Assembly (NCBI GenBank): GCA_938017795.1
Contig: CALIJZ010000031.1
Location: forward strand, 1 to 48,455
Source of the DNA: an uncultured Bacteriovoracaceae bacterium
GTDB taxonomy: Bacteria > Bdellovibrionota > Bacteriovoracia > Bacteriovoracales > Bacteriovoracaceae
Direction: 5' to 3'
Length of the DNA: 48,455 nt
Shown: positions 41,468 to 48,455 of the stretch, in pieces
How positions within the stretch are numbered: position 1 is the stretch's first letter
How the letters are laid out: every line of letters begins with the position of its first letter
Notes under the pieces: model-generated
Seen by the model: only the letters and a program-made list of their open reading frames with translations
What the model was told of the DNA's origin: nothing
Databases searched by the model: none
Translations under genes and position numbers: made by a program

Positions 41468-43079
41468 TTAACTCTCCTGTTTTAAATTTTCTAGAGGCAC
41501 TAATGAATTCATAAAACAAAGGGTGAGTCTTATCGGGCTTTGACTTAAATTCTGGATGATACTGACAAGCAATGAAATATGGGTGTTTAGGTATTTCAAT
41601 AATTTCTACAAGATCTAATTCTTTATTGATTCCTGAAACTTCCATACCACTTGAAATTAAAGAATCAACATAAGCATTATTAACTTCTAGTCTATGTCTA
41701 TGTCTCTCACTTATATGAGAGCTATTATAAATTCTTGCACCCAAGGTTTCTTTTTTAATCTGACAATCATAAGCACCTAGGCGCATTGACCCACCTTTTT
41801 TCCCATCCTTGGTTTGTCCTTCCATATAATGGATAACTGGAGAACCATCTTTAGAAAACTCTTCACTCGTTGCATCTTTAATCCCAGCAACATTTCGAGC
41901 AAATTCAATAATAGCAAGCTGCATCCCCAAACAAATTCCAAAATAAGGAATATCATTTTCTCTTGCAAACTTTATAGCATCAATTTTACCTTCAGTTCCT
42001 CTTTCTCCAAATCCACCCGGAACTAAGATTCCATGAATATTTTCTAAAATTGAATAATCATTTTTAGTTTCAAGATCTTGAGCATCAACGTAAATAAGAT
42101 TCAACTTAACTTTATTTGAAAAAGCTGCATGTTGAAGAGCTTCATCCAGAGACTTATAAGATTCAATAAGTTCAGTGTACTTTCCAATGATTCCAATATT
42201 AACTTCATCAGTTGGATTTTCGGCGTTATGAATAACTTCTTTTAAAGATGAAATATCTGGATCTTTTGTCCACATCCCTAAGTGTTCAGTAATTTTTTGA
42301 TCTAATCCTTGTTCATGAAATGATAATGGAACTTTATAAATTAAATCCTGATCTAGAGATGTAAAAACATTGTCTTGAGAAACATTACAAAATAGTGAAA
42401 TCTTTTCAGAAATTGCTTTCTCGATAGGATGTTCAGACCTTAATATAATAATATGTGGGCTTAGACCAAGGGATCTCAACTCTTTAACTGAATGTTGAGC
42501 AGGCTTTGTTTTTAATTCTCCCGCTGCATTGAGATAAGGAACTAAAACAAGATGAACAAACAAAACATTCTCTACTCCAACATCATGAGAAAATTGTCTG
42601 ATCGATTCTAGGAAAGGTTGAGATTCAATGTCTCCTACCGTTCCACCAATTTCTCCGATTAAAAGTTCGCAATCTTCGGCTGCAAAATGAATCCTTCTTT
42701 TTATCTCATCAGTAATATGAGGAACAACTTGTACAGTTTTACCTAAGTACCTTCCTTCCCTTTCATTTTCAATTACCTGTAAATAAACTTGACCTGTTGT
42801 GAAATTATTTCTTTTTGAAAGAGTTAAACTTGTAAATCTTTCGTAATGACCTAGGTCTAAATCAGTCTCGGCTCCATCATCGGTAACAAAAACCTCTCCA
42901 TGTTGAGTAGGACTCATCGTTCCAGGATCTACATTTATATAAGGATCCATTTTCAAAAGATTTATTCCTACACCACGCCTTTCTAGAAGACTTGCAATAC
43001 TAGCAGCTGCTAAACCTTTTCCAAGTGAGCTTGCAACCCCTCCAGTTACGAAAATATATTTCTTATTTTTTTTATTCAT
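41460..43079 (-). CDS. pyrG: CTP synthase
   Basis: PyrG aminates UTP to CTP using glutamine. The N-terminal synthase part has VTGGVASSLGKGLAAAS, KMDPYINVDPGTMSP and GEIGGTVGDIE; the C-terminal glutaminase part has PGGFGERG, FGICLGMQ with the nucleophile Cys, and QYHPEF. Length 539 is normal. It lies between kdsB and kdsA, overlapping both, so CTP supply is coupled to CMP-Kdo formation. Confidence 0.97.
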   Translation of the reverse strand: MNKKNKKYIFVTGGVASSLGKGLAAASIASLLERRGVGINLLKMDPYINVDPGTMSPTQHGEVFVTDDGAETDLDLGHYERFTSLTLSKRNNFTTGQVYLQVIENEREGRYLGKTVQVVPHITDEIKRRIHFAAEDCELLIGEIGGTVGDIESQPFLESIRQFSHDVGVENVLFVHLVLVPYLNAAGELKTKPAQHSVKELRSLGLSPHIIILRSEHPIEKAISEKISLFCNVSQDNVFTSLDQDLIYKVPLSFHEQGLDQKITEHLGMWTKDPDISSLKEVIHNAENPTDEVNIGIIGKYTELIESYKSLDEALQHAAFSNKVKLNLIYVDAQDLETKNDYSILENIHGILVPGGFGERGTEGKIDAIKFARENDIPYFGICLGMQLAIIEFARNVAGIKDATSEEFSKDGSPVIHYMEGQTKDGKKGGSMRLGAYDCQIKKETLGARIYNSSHISERHRHRLEVNNAYVDSLISSGMEVSGINKELDLVEIIEIPKHPYFIACQYHPEFKSKPDKTHPLFYEFISASRKFKTGELSV

Positions 43080-43816
43080 TCTAATCCCTTCGATTTCAAA
43101 TAAGACTCTACCCTGAAGATGTCTTCCTGAACATCTACACCAATCAATTCTTCTTTAGTTTCAATGGCCCCAATCTTCATCCCTAAATCTAGAGCTTTTA
43201 ATTGCTCTAAATTCTCTTGGTTTGATAAATCACTTAATGGGGCATTGCAATATTTCTCAAGTGCTTCAACTTTATATGAATAAATACCAATATGTTGCTT
43301 CCAATCTTTAGAATTGAAAGGAATGGGAGATCTCGAGAAGTAATGACAATTTCCTTCTGGATTCGTGACAACCTTTACAATATTAGAATCTCTAAAACAT
43401 TCTGGATCTGAGTTTTTTCTATATACAGTCGTTATATCAAATTCACTATGTTCAGAATGATAGGCAATTAATTTATCAATTAAACTGAGTGATAAAAGAG
43501 GTTCATCTCCTTGAACATTTATTATCAAGTCATGTTTTTCATTTTCATCATTTAGACCAAAATATCTCTTATAAGCTAAATAAATTCTTTCTGTTCCATT
43601 TTTGGTTTCATCATCAACTCTCAATACCTTTGCAGCAAATTCTTTTAAATGATCTTCAATTTTTTGACTGTCAGTAACAATAAACACATCAATGTCAGAT
43701 TGGGCCAAGTTTTCATAAACTCTTTGGATTAGCGACTTACCAGAAATTAACTTCAGAGGCTTGCCTGGTAACCTTGATGATTCATATCGAGCTGGAATTA
43801 AAATTAGGGGGTTCAC
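43076..43816 (-). CDS. kdsB: 3-deoxy-manno-octulosonate cytidylyltransferase
   Basis: KdsB activates Kdo with CTP to CMP-Kdo for lipid A-core assembly. Motifs: LILIPARYESSRLPGKPL, VDDETKNGTERI, IINVQGDEPLL, FSRSPIPF, and HIGIYSYKVEALEKY. The start is GTG 43816, followed directly by the conserved first strand. It is the first gene of the kdsB-pyrG-kdsA-kdsC operon and overlaps pyrG by 4 bases (ATGA). Confidence 0.95.
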   Translation of the reverse strand: MNPLILIPARYESSRLPGKPLKLISGKSLIQRVYENLAQSDIDVFIVTDSQKIEDHLKEFAAKVLRVDDETKNGTERIYLAYKRYFGLNDENEKHDLIINVQGDEPLLSLSLIDKLIAYHSEHSEFDITTVYRKNSDPECFRDSNIVKVVTNPEGNCHYFSRSPIPFNSKDWKQHIGIYSYKVEALEKYCNAPLSDLSNQENLEQLKALDLGMKIGAIETKEELIGVDVQEDIFRVESYLKSKGLE

Positions 43817-43876
43817 TTATCTATGCTAATTTAATTTGCTAACATTGACCATTATTAAATTCTTGAGGAGGAAAAG

Positions 43877-44359
43877 ATGAGTCTCTACGATCATAAATTC
43901 ACTTTAGCTAATGGAAATGAAGTTCAAATGAATCAGTATGAAAATAAAAGCATACTCATAGTTAATACGGCCAGTGCTTGTGGTTTTACTAATCAATATA
44001 GTGGACTTCAGAGTTTGTATGAAAAGTATGAACCAATGGGATTTGTCGTACTTGCTTTCCCTTGTAATCAATTTGGAGAACAAGAAAAAGGTAGTGAAGA
44101 GGAGATAATGAATTTCTGTAATACGAACTATAATGTTGGGTTTCCTATTGCTTCAAAGGTTTCAGTCAACGGTCCAACAACTCACCCACTCTATACTCAT
44201 CTTAAACAAGAACAGCCTGGGTTACTTGGCAGTCAAAATATTAAATGGAATTTCACAAAGTTTCTGGTTGATAAAACCGGTAAGGTTATCAAGAGATATT
44301 CACCACAAACTAAACCGGAAAGTATAGAGCAGGATATTGTTCAAACACTCAATCTATGA
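43877..44359 (+). CDS. Glutathione peroxidase (Cys type)
   Basis: A 160-residue thioredoxin-fold peroxidase. The active residue is Cys35 in NTASACGFTNQY (Cys instead of Sec), followed by LAFPCNQFGEQE with the Gln of the catalytic group and IKWNFTKFLVD with the Trp and Asn. Bacterial members often use thioredoxin rather than glutathione. It should reduce peroxides in the cytoplasm. A strong AGGAGG ribosome site precedes the ATG. The next gene overlaps by 4 bases. Confidence 0.94.
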   Translation: MSLYDHKFTLANGNEVQMNQYENKSILIVNTASACGFTNQYSGLQSLYEKYEPMGFVVLAFPCNQFGEQEKGSEEEIMNFCNTNYNVGFPIASKVSVNGPTTHPLYTHLKQEQPGLLGSQNIKWNFTKFLVDKTGKVIKRYSPQTKPESIEQDIVQTLNL

Positions 44360-44919
44360 CTAGCATTTTCAGATTTATTTTTAAGATAATCTTTCGTCTA
44401 AAAGGATGGAAAGTTCATCCCAATAAACCCGATGTAAAAAAAGCAGTTATCATTGTTTTAGGTCATACAAGTAATTGGGACTTTATTAACGGCTCAGTTG
44501 TTGGTGACTTTTTTAATATGGATATAAAATTCACCATCAAACAATCTTGGGTTCGCTTTCCTATAAAAAACGCTATGCTAAACATGGGTGCTTTCCCAAT
44601 AAGAAGAGATCTGAAAGAAAATTTTGTAAGTCAGGTTGTTAAGAAATTTCAAGAAAGTAAGAGTTTCTATCTAAGCATTACGCCGGAAGCAACTCGAAAA
44701 CCAAATGATAAATGGAAATCTGGTTTTTACCATATAGCCAAAGGGGCAAATGTTCCTTTAATACTAGGGTTTATTGATTATAAGAAAAAAGTTGCAGGAT
44801 TTGGACCTTGCATTGAAATTACTGGAAGTTATGAAGAAACTCTAGAGGAAATGATGAAGTTTTATAAAACTATTTCTCCTCGATTTCCTGAAAAATTTTT
44901 AATGCCTAAGCATTCTTAG
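44356..44919 (+). CDS. PlsC-like 1-acylglycerol-3-phosphate acyltransferase
   Basis: A 187-residue acyltransferase with the H-x4-D motif in GHTSNWDF (His37, Asp42) and an ITPEATRK segment in place of the usual EGTR motif. The hydrophobic N-terminus is short. It is likely to acylate a phospholipid precursor or related lipid; the substrate is not shown. It overlaps the peroxidase gene by 4 bases and converges on the DUF2237 gene. Confidence 0.85.
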   Translation: MTSIFRFIFKIIFRLKGWKVHPNKPDVKKAVIIVLGHTSNWDFINGSVVGDFFNMDIKFTIKQSWVRFPIKNAMLNMGAFPIRRDLKENFVSQVVKKFQESKSFYLSITPEATRKPNDKWKSGFYHIAKGANVPLILGFIDYKKKVAGFGPCIEITGSYEETLEEMMKFYKTISPRFPEKFLMPKHS

Positions 44920-45290
44920 AAAGCATATTCTTTTAAAAGCTCTAGTGGAACAATTGCTAAAGTTTCTTCATGGGTAGCATTAAGATTTACCTGAGGAGCA
45001 ACTCCCTGCTTATAAGCTTCAACCCATCTTGGTGCACATAAACACCAAGAATCACCGGCCTTTAAGCCTGAAAAGTTAAACTCAGGTTTTGGTGTTGAAA
45101 GATCATTACCTTGAGATTTTGAAAACTCTAAAAAATCATCAGTTAATTTAACACAGATAGTATGCATTCCCTGATCTTGATGATTGGTATTACAACACCC
45201 ATCCCTAAAAAATCCTGTTACTGGGTCATGGCTACAATCAGCTAAAGCTTCTCCAAATACATTTTTTGATTCAAATTTTTCCATGAGCAC
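44916..45290 (-). CDS. DUF2237 protein
   Basis: A 124-residue protein with all marks of DUF2237: NVFGEALADCSHDPVTGFFRDGCC, HTICVKLTDDFLEFSKSQGNDLSTP, FSGLKAGDSWCLCAPRW and ATHEETLAIVPLELL. The conserved cysteines (DGCC, WCLC) suggest metal or redox binding. The function is unknown. ATG at 45284 (MEKFES) is an alternative start only two codons later. Confidence 0.88.
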   Translation of the reverse strand: MLMEKFESKNVFGEALADCSHDPVTGFFRDGCCNTNHQDQGMHTICVKLTDDFLEFSKSQGNDLSTPKPEFNFSGLKAGDSWCLCAPRWVEAYKQGVAPQVNLNATHEETLAIVPLELLKEYAF

Positions 45291-45363
45291 TTTTTATCAA
45301 TTAACTTGTGAGTTTTAAAGTCCACAGATATTGTTTATCCAAGAAAGTATATAACCTAAAGCA

Positions 45364-45392
45364 TTGACAAGCTTTTTACGAAGGAATTTAAT
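45364..45392 (+). promoter_or_regulatory. Promoter of the YceI-family lipoprotein
   Basis: TTGACA (45364-45369) and TTTAAT (45387-45392) are 17 bases apart. The expected start near 45399 leaves a short leader with AAGGAGAA before the ATG at 45424. Confidence 0.6.
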
Positions 45393-45423
45393 TGCCAAAT
45401 ATATTATTCAAAGGAGAATTATA

Positions 45424-46113
45424 ATGAAATTTTTAATAATGGCGTCATTGGCCATCACTCTATCATGTAACAAAGCAAAGCAAGTTGTAGATGAAGCAGT
45501 TAACACAACTAAAGAAGCAGCTGAGACTGTAGTAGATAAAGGAACACAGTCAGTAACTCAAGCTCAAGAAGTTGTAGCTGGAAACTTACAACCTGTTACA
45601 TTAACTCAAGACAGTAAGATTGAATTTAAAGTTTTAAAGTTTGCAAAGCTTGCTGAAATTGAAGGAAAGTTTACAAAATTCCAAGGTGTAGCAAAATACG
45701 ACGGGAAAAATTTGTCAAATATCCAAGCAGCAATTTATGTAAACTCCATTGATACAGCTGATGAAAAAAGAGACGGACATTTAAAATCAGATGAGTGGTT
45801 TGGAGTTTCTGAACATCCAATTATTTCATTTACAACTTCATCGTCTACTGAACTAGGAAGTAGTTTTGATCTACCTGGAGAAATTCAGATCAAAGGAGTA
45901 AAACAACCAATTACTTTACAAGCCAAGTTAATCTCAAACGATATAGATAACCTTGTTATTGAAGCGACTGGGGTAATTAATAGAACAATGTTTGGTCTTA
46001 ACTGGAATAAACCATTAGATGAAGAAGTAACATTATTAGGTAAAATTGGAAAAATTGCTGTTGATGAGGATGTAACTTTAAACCTTACAATTGTAGCAAA
46101 AGCTCAAAAATAA
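45424..46113 (+). CDS. YceI-family lipoprotein
   Basis: A 229-residue lipoprotein (Cys15 in ITLSC). Residues 20-45 form a short helical, Val/Ala/Thr-rich stretch (DEAVNTTKEAAETVV), and the rest is a YceI lipocalin-like barrel: IEFKVLKFAKLAEIEGKF, IYVNSIDTADEKRDGHLKSD, FGVSEHPIISF and LNWNKPLDEE. YceI proteins bind isoprenoid or other lipid molecules in the periplasm. The frame can be read back to TTG 45364, but that TTG is the promoter -35 box, so ATG 45424 with AAGGAG is the start. Confidence 0.9.
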   Translation: MKFLIMASLAITLSCNKAKQVVDEAVNTTKEAAETVVDKGTQSVTQAQEVVAGNLQPVTLTQDSKIEFKVLKFAKLAEIEGKFTKFQGVAKYDGKNLSNIQAAIYVNSIDTADEKRDGHLKSDEWFGVSEHPIISFTTSSSTELGSSFDLPGEIQIKGVKQPITLQAKLISNDIDNLVIEATGVINRTMFGLNWNKPLDEEVTLLGKIGKIAVDEDVTLNLTIVAKAQK

Positions 46114-46128
46114 AAAACGATAATTTAG

Positions 46129-46155
46129 AAAGGGAGAATTATAGTCTCCCTTTTT
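46129..46155. terminator. Bidirectional terminator behind the YceI gene
   Basis: A 9-bp stem (46129-46137 with 46145-46153) has a 7-base loop and is followed by Ts on the plus strand. On the minus strand a T-rich stretch follows further on, so it may serve the converging metallopeptidase gene too. Confidence 0.75.
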
Positions 46156-46171
46156 CATCCTAGATAAGAAT

Positions 46172-47512
46172 TTATTTAAAATACTTCATTTCTAATTCTT
46201 TAATTTCATCTTTAATTTCATCACTTTCATTAAAATTAATTAATTCCTCAAAGAAATCTTCTTGAGTATAGAGTTTACCAAAAAACTTGAGATGAAATGA
46301 TTCTAAGAAATCAAATATTTGATCAGACATAAGATAATGTAAATATGAAAAGAAATACCTACCTTGCTCATAAGGATCAACAATAAGGTTATTAAGATCA
46401 TAAGTTTGTCTCTGATAAGAAGATTGATTTTTAATTCCAATAAATCTTTTATCTAAGGCCATGCTCTTCTGAAAAGGAATAAATTTATTTTTCCTAAAGG
46501 GAGACGTTAACCATTCCTTCCACGATCCACCATCGGCCCATCTAGCTAGTCCTTCATCTATCCATGCAGAACGTCCATCTGCTGGCATCGCTGCTCTACC
46601 AAAGTACATATGAAATAATTCATGCCCTAGGGAATATCGAGATGTTCTAGTTGCTCCAAAATGCTCTATACCTGAAAAGTTCTCACCAAAATAGATGATC
46701 ATCTTTTTGTGAGGAAAAGTACCAAATCGCTCTTGGAGATCATCTATATGTTTCTTTATTGCATTGATAAAGACCAGCTTGGATGGGAGGAGGACTTTAT
46801 TAATTTTTCCATATAAAAGAGTGAAGGTAATGCCTTTATAATTGAGAATATCTATATCTTGACTTTCATGTACCGATTGTAAATAAAAACTCCCGGCATT
46901 ATAGAACTCAGGGTACCTAACTACGTAATGAAACTGATTTACTCTTTGGACGTCTCCATTAGCTAAAATAAGTTGTTCAGGGAACTGCTTTGCAAAATGT
47001 AGGTCTAAAGTTAATTTAAATTGGTCATATTGTAGATTAGAAGGAAGATACCTCTCCAGAAGTTGTCTTACTCCCTTTCCATCACAGAATTTAAAATAAA
47101 ACGCAAATCTATCTTTTCGAAGAATTAACTCCGGTCTATCCTTGCTTGGGTTAAATCTAAATTTAATAGTAGCAATATGTTCAATATTGGGATTAACTTC
47201 AGATAAAATAATCCTCATTGGAATATTTTTTCCTGGAAGATTAATTAGCTTTTGATCAACCTTTTTTCCATTTAACACAACAGAATCTATATCATTGACT
47301 AGATCAAAAAGTGGATATCCATTTTCTTTAGTTTTAAATGTAAATTCTGATTCGATTTCTATATATTCAGAATGAAAGATTAGTCTAGCATTATTAGAGA
47401 TCATGTCGATAAATACTGCTTGATCTCCATCAAGAGTTATAAAAGCAGGAGGAGCTAATTCAAGATTGGCATATATATTAAAAGATAAAAGTAGTCCTAG
47501 AAAAAACCTCAT
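46172..47512 (-). CDS. Secreted M1-like gluzincin metallopeptidase
   Basis: A 446-residue protein with signal peptide (about residues 1-15). The zinc site is complete: HELFH (His297, Glu298, His301) followed 18 residues later by Glu320 in WIDEGLARW, the gluzincin HExxH-x18-E spacing of M1 peptidases. An exopeptidase-like GIEHFGATRT lies before it, roughly where the GAMEN motif sits in aminopeptidases, but it is changed. The N-terminal half is beta-rich as in M1. The substrate is unknown. It is a single gene converging on the YceI gene. Confidence 0.82.
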   Translation of the reverse strand: MRFFLGLLLSFNIYANLELAPPAFITLDGDQAVFIDMISNNARLIFHSEYIEIESEFTFKTKENGYPLFDLVNDIDSVVLNGKKVDQKLINLPGKNIPMRIILSEVNPNIEHIATIKFRFNPSKDRPELILRKDRFAFYFKFCDGKGVRQLLERYLPSNLQYDQFKLTLDLHFAKQFPEQLILANGDVQRVNQFHYVVRYPEFYNAGSFYLQSVHESQDIDILNYKGITFTLLYGKINKVLLPSKLVFINAIKKHIDDLQERFGTFPHKKMIIYFGENFSGIEHFGATRTSRYSLGHELFHMYFGRAAMPADGRSAWIDEGLARWADGGSWKEWLTSPFRKNKFIPFQKSMALDKRFIGIKNQSSYQRQTYDLNNLIVDPYEQGRYFFSYLHYLMSDQIFDFLESFHLKFFGKLYTQEDFFEELINFNESDEIKDEIKELEMKYFK

Positions 47513-47613
47513 AGCAATATTTAACCATTCATTACTAGTTTCATAGAGATACTATGAAGAAATTACACTTTGTGTATAAACTTTAAAGAGACTAGAATTG
47601 AGTTTAAAAGCAT

Positions 47614-48455
47614 TTATAAGAAATAGAGACAATGGTTCTTTTCTCGTCCTCTCAAATCTTTTAAAAGCAACTTAAGATCGACAGGAGATGATTTACCAGA
47701 GTGAGGCCCAGCTTTGAGAGTTTCGGTATAAGCTTGCTCAATTTGTGGAATTAATTTATTTAAAAGGCCATGATGTTCTTGAACGTCAGTAATTTGAAAT
47801 AGATTTTCAATATAAACCTTCACAGAGTAAAAATCATTAACACCATATTTTTTTTCTTTTATATTTTTTAAAAATAAATTCTTAAAATTTCGAGAGACTT
47901 TTTGTTTGCTACTTTCAGATAAGCTCTTATCGTTAGATAATAATTCGAATAGTTTGAAGCTATCATTGCTTGCAAGAGTAGTTCCTTTGGCAATATTTTC
48001 CATAATTTCTTTTGAAAATTCTATACTAGTAGAGTGTGAGTTTGGAAAGTTAGACATGCTTAAAATAATATCAGTCAATTCAGGACTTACTACCCTTGAA
48101 GGATTTTCGATGTTTTTTTTCATAAATAATTCAAATGTATCTACTAAGTTTCCTGAAATTTCTTGCTTGCCTTCAATCTTGAATTTAAATAGATGTTCAA
48201 AATTTGATATAAACTGAGCATTTGGCTGAGCATTAAATCTCTTTTCAAACCTATAATAAAACTCGTTAAAATCATCTTTTGAAAGATTCTTAACAAAACC
48301 ATCAAGAATACCATTTAAACTTTGGTCATGAAAGTTTTTAGTAATGATAGAATTATAATATTTCTTGATACCACCTATTTTTCCATCAATATTTTTAAAA
48401 CGAGCTCCCATTGATGCAAACTCTTCCAATACACTTATTTTAGTAGAAGCATTGA
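47614..48455 (-). CDS. Helical protein of unknown function, N-terminus cut by window edge
   Basis: The frame ends at 47614 and stays open to the right edge, so the true start lies outside; TTG 48429 is only an internal codon. The visible 280 residues are charged and helical, with Phe/Lys-rich motifs (FYYRFEKRFN, KVSRNFKNLFLKNIKEK). I recognise no family and no catalytic motif. The charged helical style is similar to the N-terminal part of the secreted protein at 26718, but no direct match is visible. The last residues are CLYFL. Confidence 0.6.
   Translation of the reverse strand, partial: NASTKISVLEEFASMGARFKNIDGKIGGIKKYYNSIITKNFHDQSLNGILDGFVKNLSKDDFNEFYYRFEKRFNAQPNAQFISNFEHLFKFKIEGKQEISGNLVDTFELFMKKNIENPSRVVSPELTDIILSMSNFPNSHSTSIEFSKEIMENIAKGTTLASNDSFKLFELLSNDKSLSESSKQKVSRNFKNLFLKNIKEKKYGVNDFYSVKVYIENLFQITDVQEHHGLLNKLIPQIEQAYTETLKAGPHSGKSSPVDLKLLLKDLRGREKNHCLYFL

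Noticed and set aside
45364-45423. Longer YceI protein from a TTG start
   Set aside because: The TTG is the first triplet of the TTGACA -35 box, and the lipoprotein signal starts at ATG 45424 with AAGGAG.
47614-47630. C-terminal CaaX-like lipidation signal (CLYFL)
   Set aside because: The Cys is fifth from the end, not fourth, and bacteria rarely use prenylation.
1-48455. tRNA, rRNA, CRISPR, insertion sequence or prophage
   Set aside because: No cloverleaf, no spaced identical repeats, no transposase or phage structural gene was seen in any frame.

Overview
This is AT-rich DNA from a Gram-negative bacterium with an outer membrane. It carries lptD for LPS export, a complete Kdo set (kdsA, kdsB, kdsC), an OmpA-type lipoprotein and many lipobox proteins. 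The low GC, very dense gene packing, housekeeping operons interleaved with many secreted proteins of unknown function, and the CxxCH lipoprotein and DUF3943/DUF4197 types suggest Bdellovibrionota, perhaps a Bacteriovorax/Halobacteriovorax-like lineage. That placement is inferred from gene content; no rRNA lies in the window. I see no phage, insertion sequence, CRISPR array, tRNA or rRNA, and no gene-free stretch longer than about 300 bases.

Layout, left to right. 1-3057 (minus): a sodium/solute symporter cut by the left edge, overlapping a lipoprotein gene. 3240-4188: a small acidic-tailed protein and queE. 4253-4341: on the minus strand, what looks like a short Csr/Rsm-type regulatory RNA with two GGA hairpins and its own terminator. 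4437-12407: a DEDDh exonuclease, then a tight minus-strand run rsmI, accD, folC, lptD, pabA/trpG, surE and an M23 lipoprotein; lptD appears to start inside folC. 12480-15084: a STAS protein, a secreted isochorismatase-like protein, and the rplS-rnhB-yraN group. 15252-18462: secreted repeat proteins and an M28 peptidase. 18514-20947: the rpsP-khpA-rimM-trmD ribosome and tRNA operon plus a SPOUT-like gene. 21066-25994: a DUF3943 protein, an amidohydrolase, ffh, an ArsC-like protein and a Dus enzyme.

25999-31841 holds a DUF4197 lipoprotein, a secreted protein with a possible PD-(D/E)XK core, proC, a minimal CheA-like kinase, superoxide dismutase and gpmA. 31948-39587 holds an alpha/beta hydrolase, a cytochrome-c-like lipoprotein pair, an OmpA lipoprotein, and a three-gene unit: HTTM membrane protein, small secreted protein, and a large secreted protein with BPI-like (TULIP) character. 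39743-43816: cytidine deaminase and the kdsB-pyrG-kdsA-kdsC operon, in which CTP synthase feeds CMP-Kdo formation. 43877-48455: glutathione peroxidase, a PlsC-like acyltransferase, DUF2237, a YceI lipoprotein, an M1-like metallopeptidase, and a helical protein cut by the right edge.

The strongest candidates for something undescribed are the Csr/Rsm-like RNA, the lptD signal peptide encoded inside folC, the possible bacterial two-domain BPI-like protein, and the secreted nuclease-like protein. Domain names come from reading motifs by eye; no search was run.
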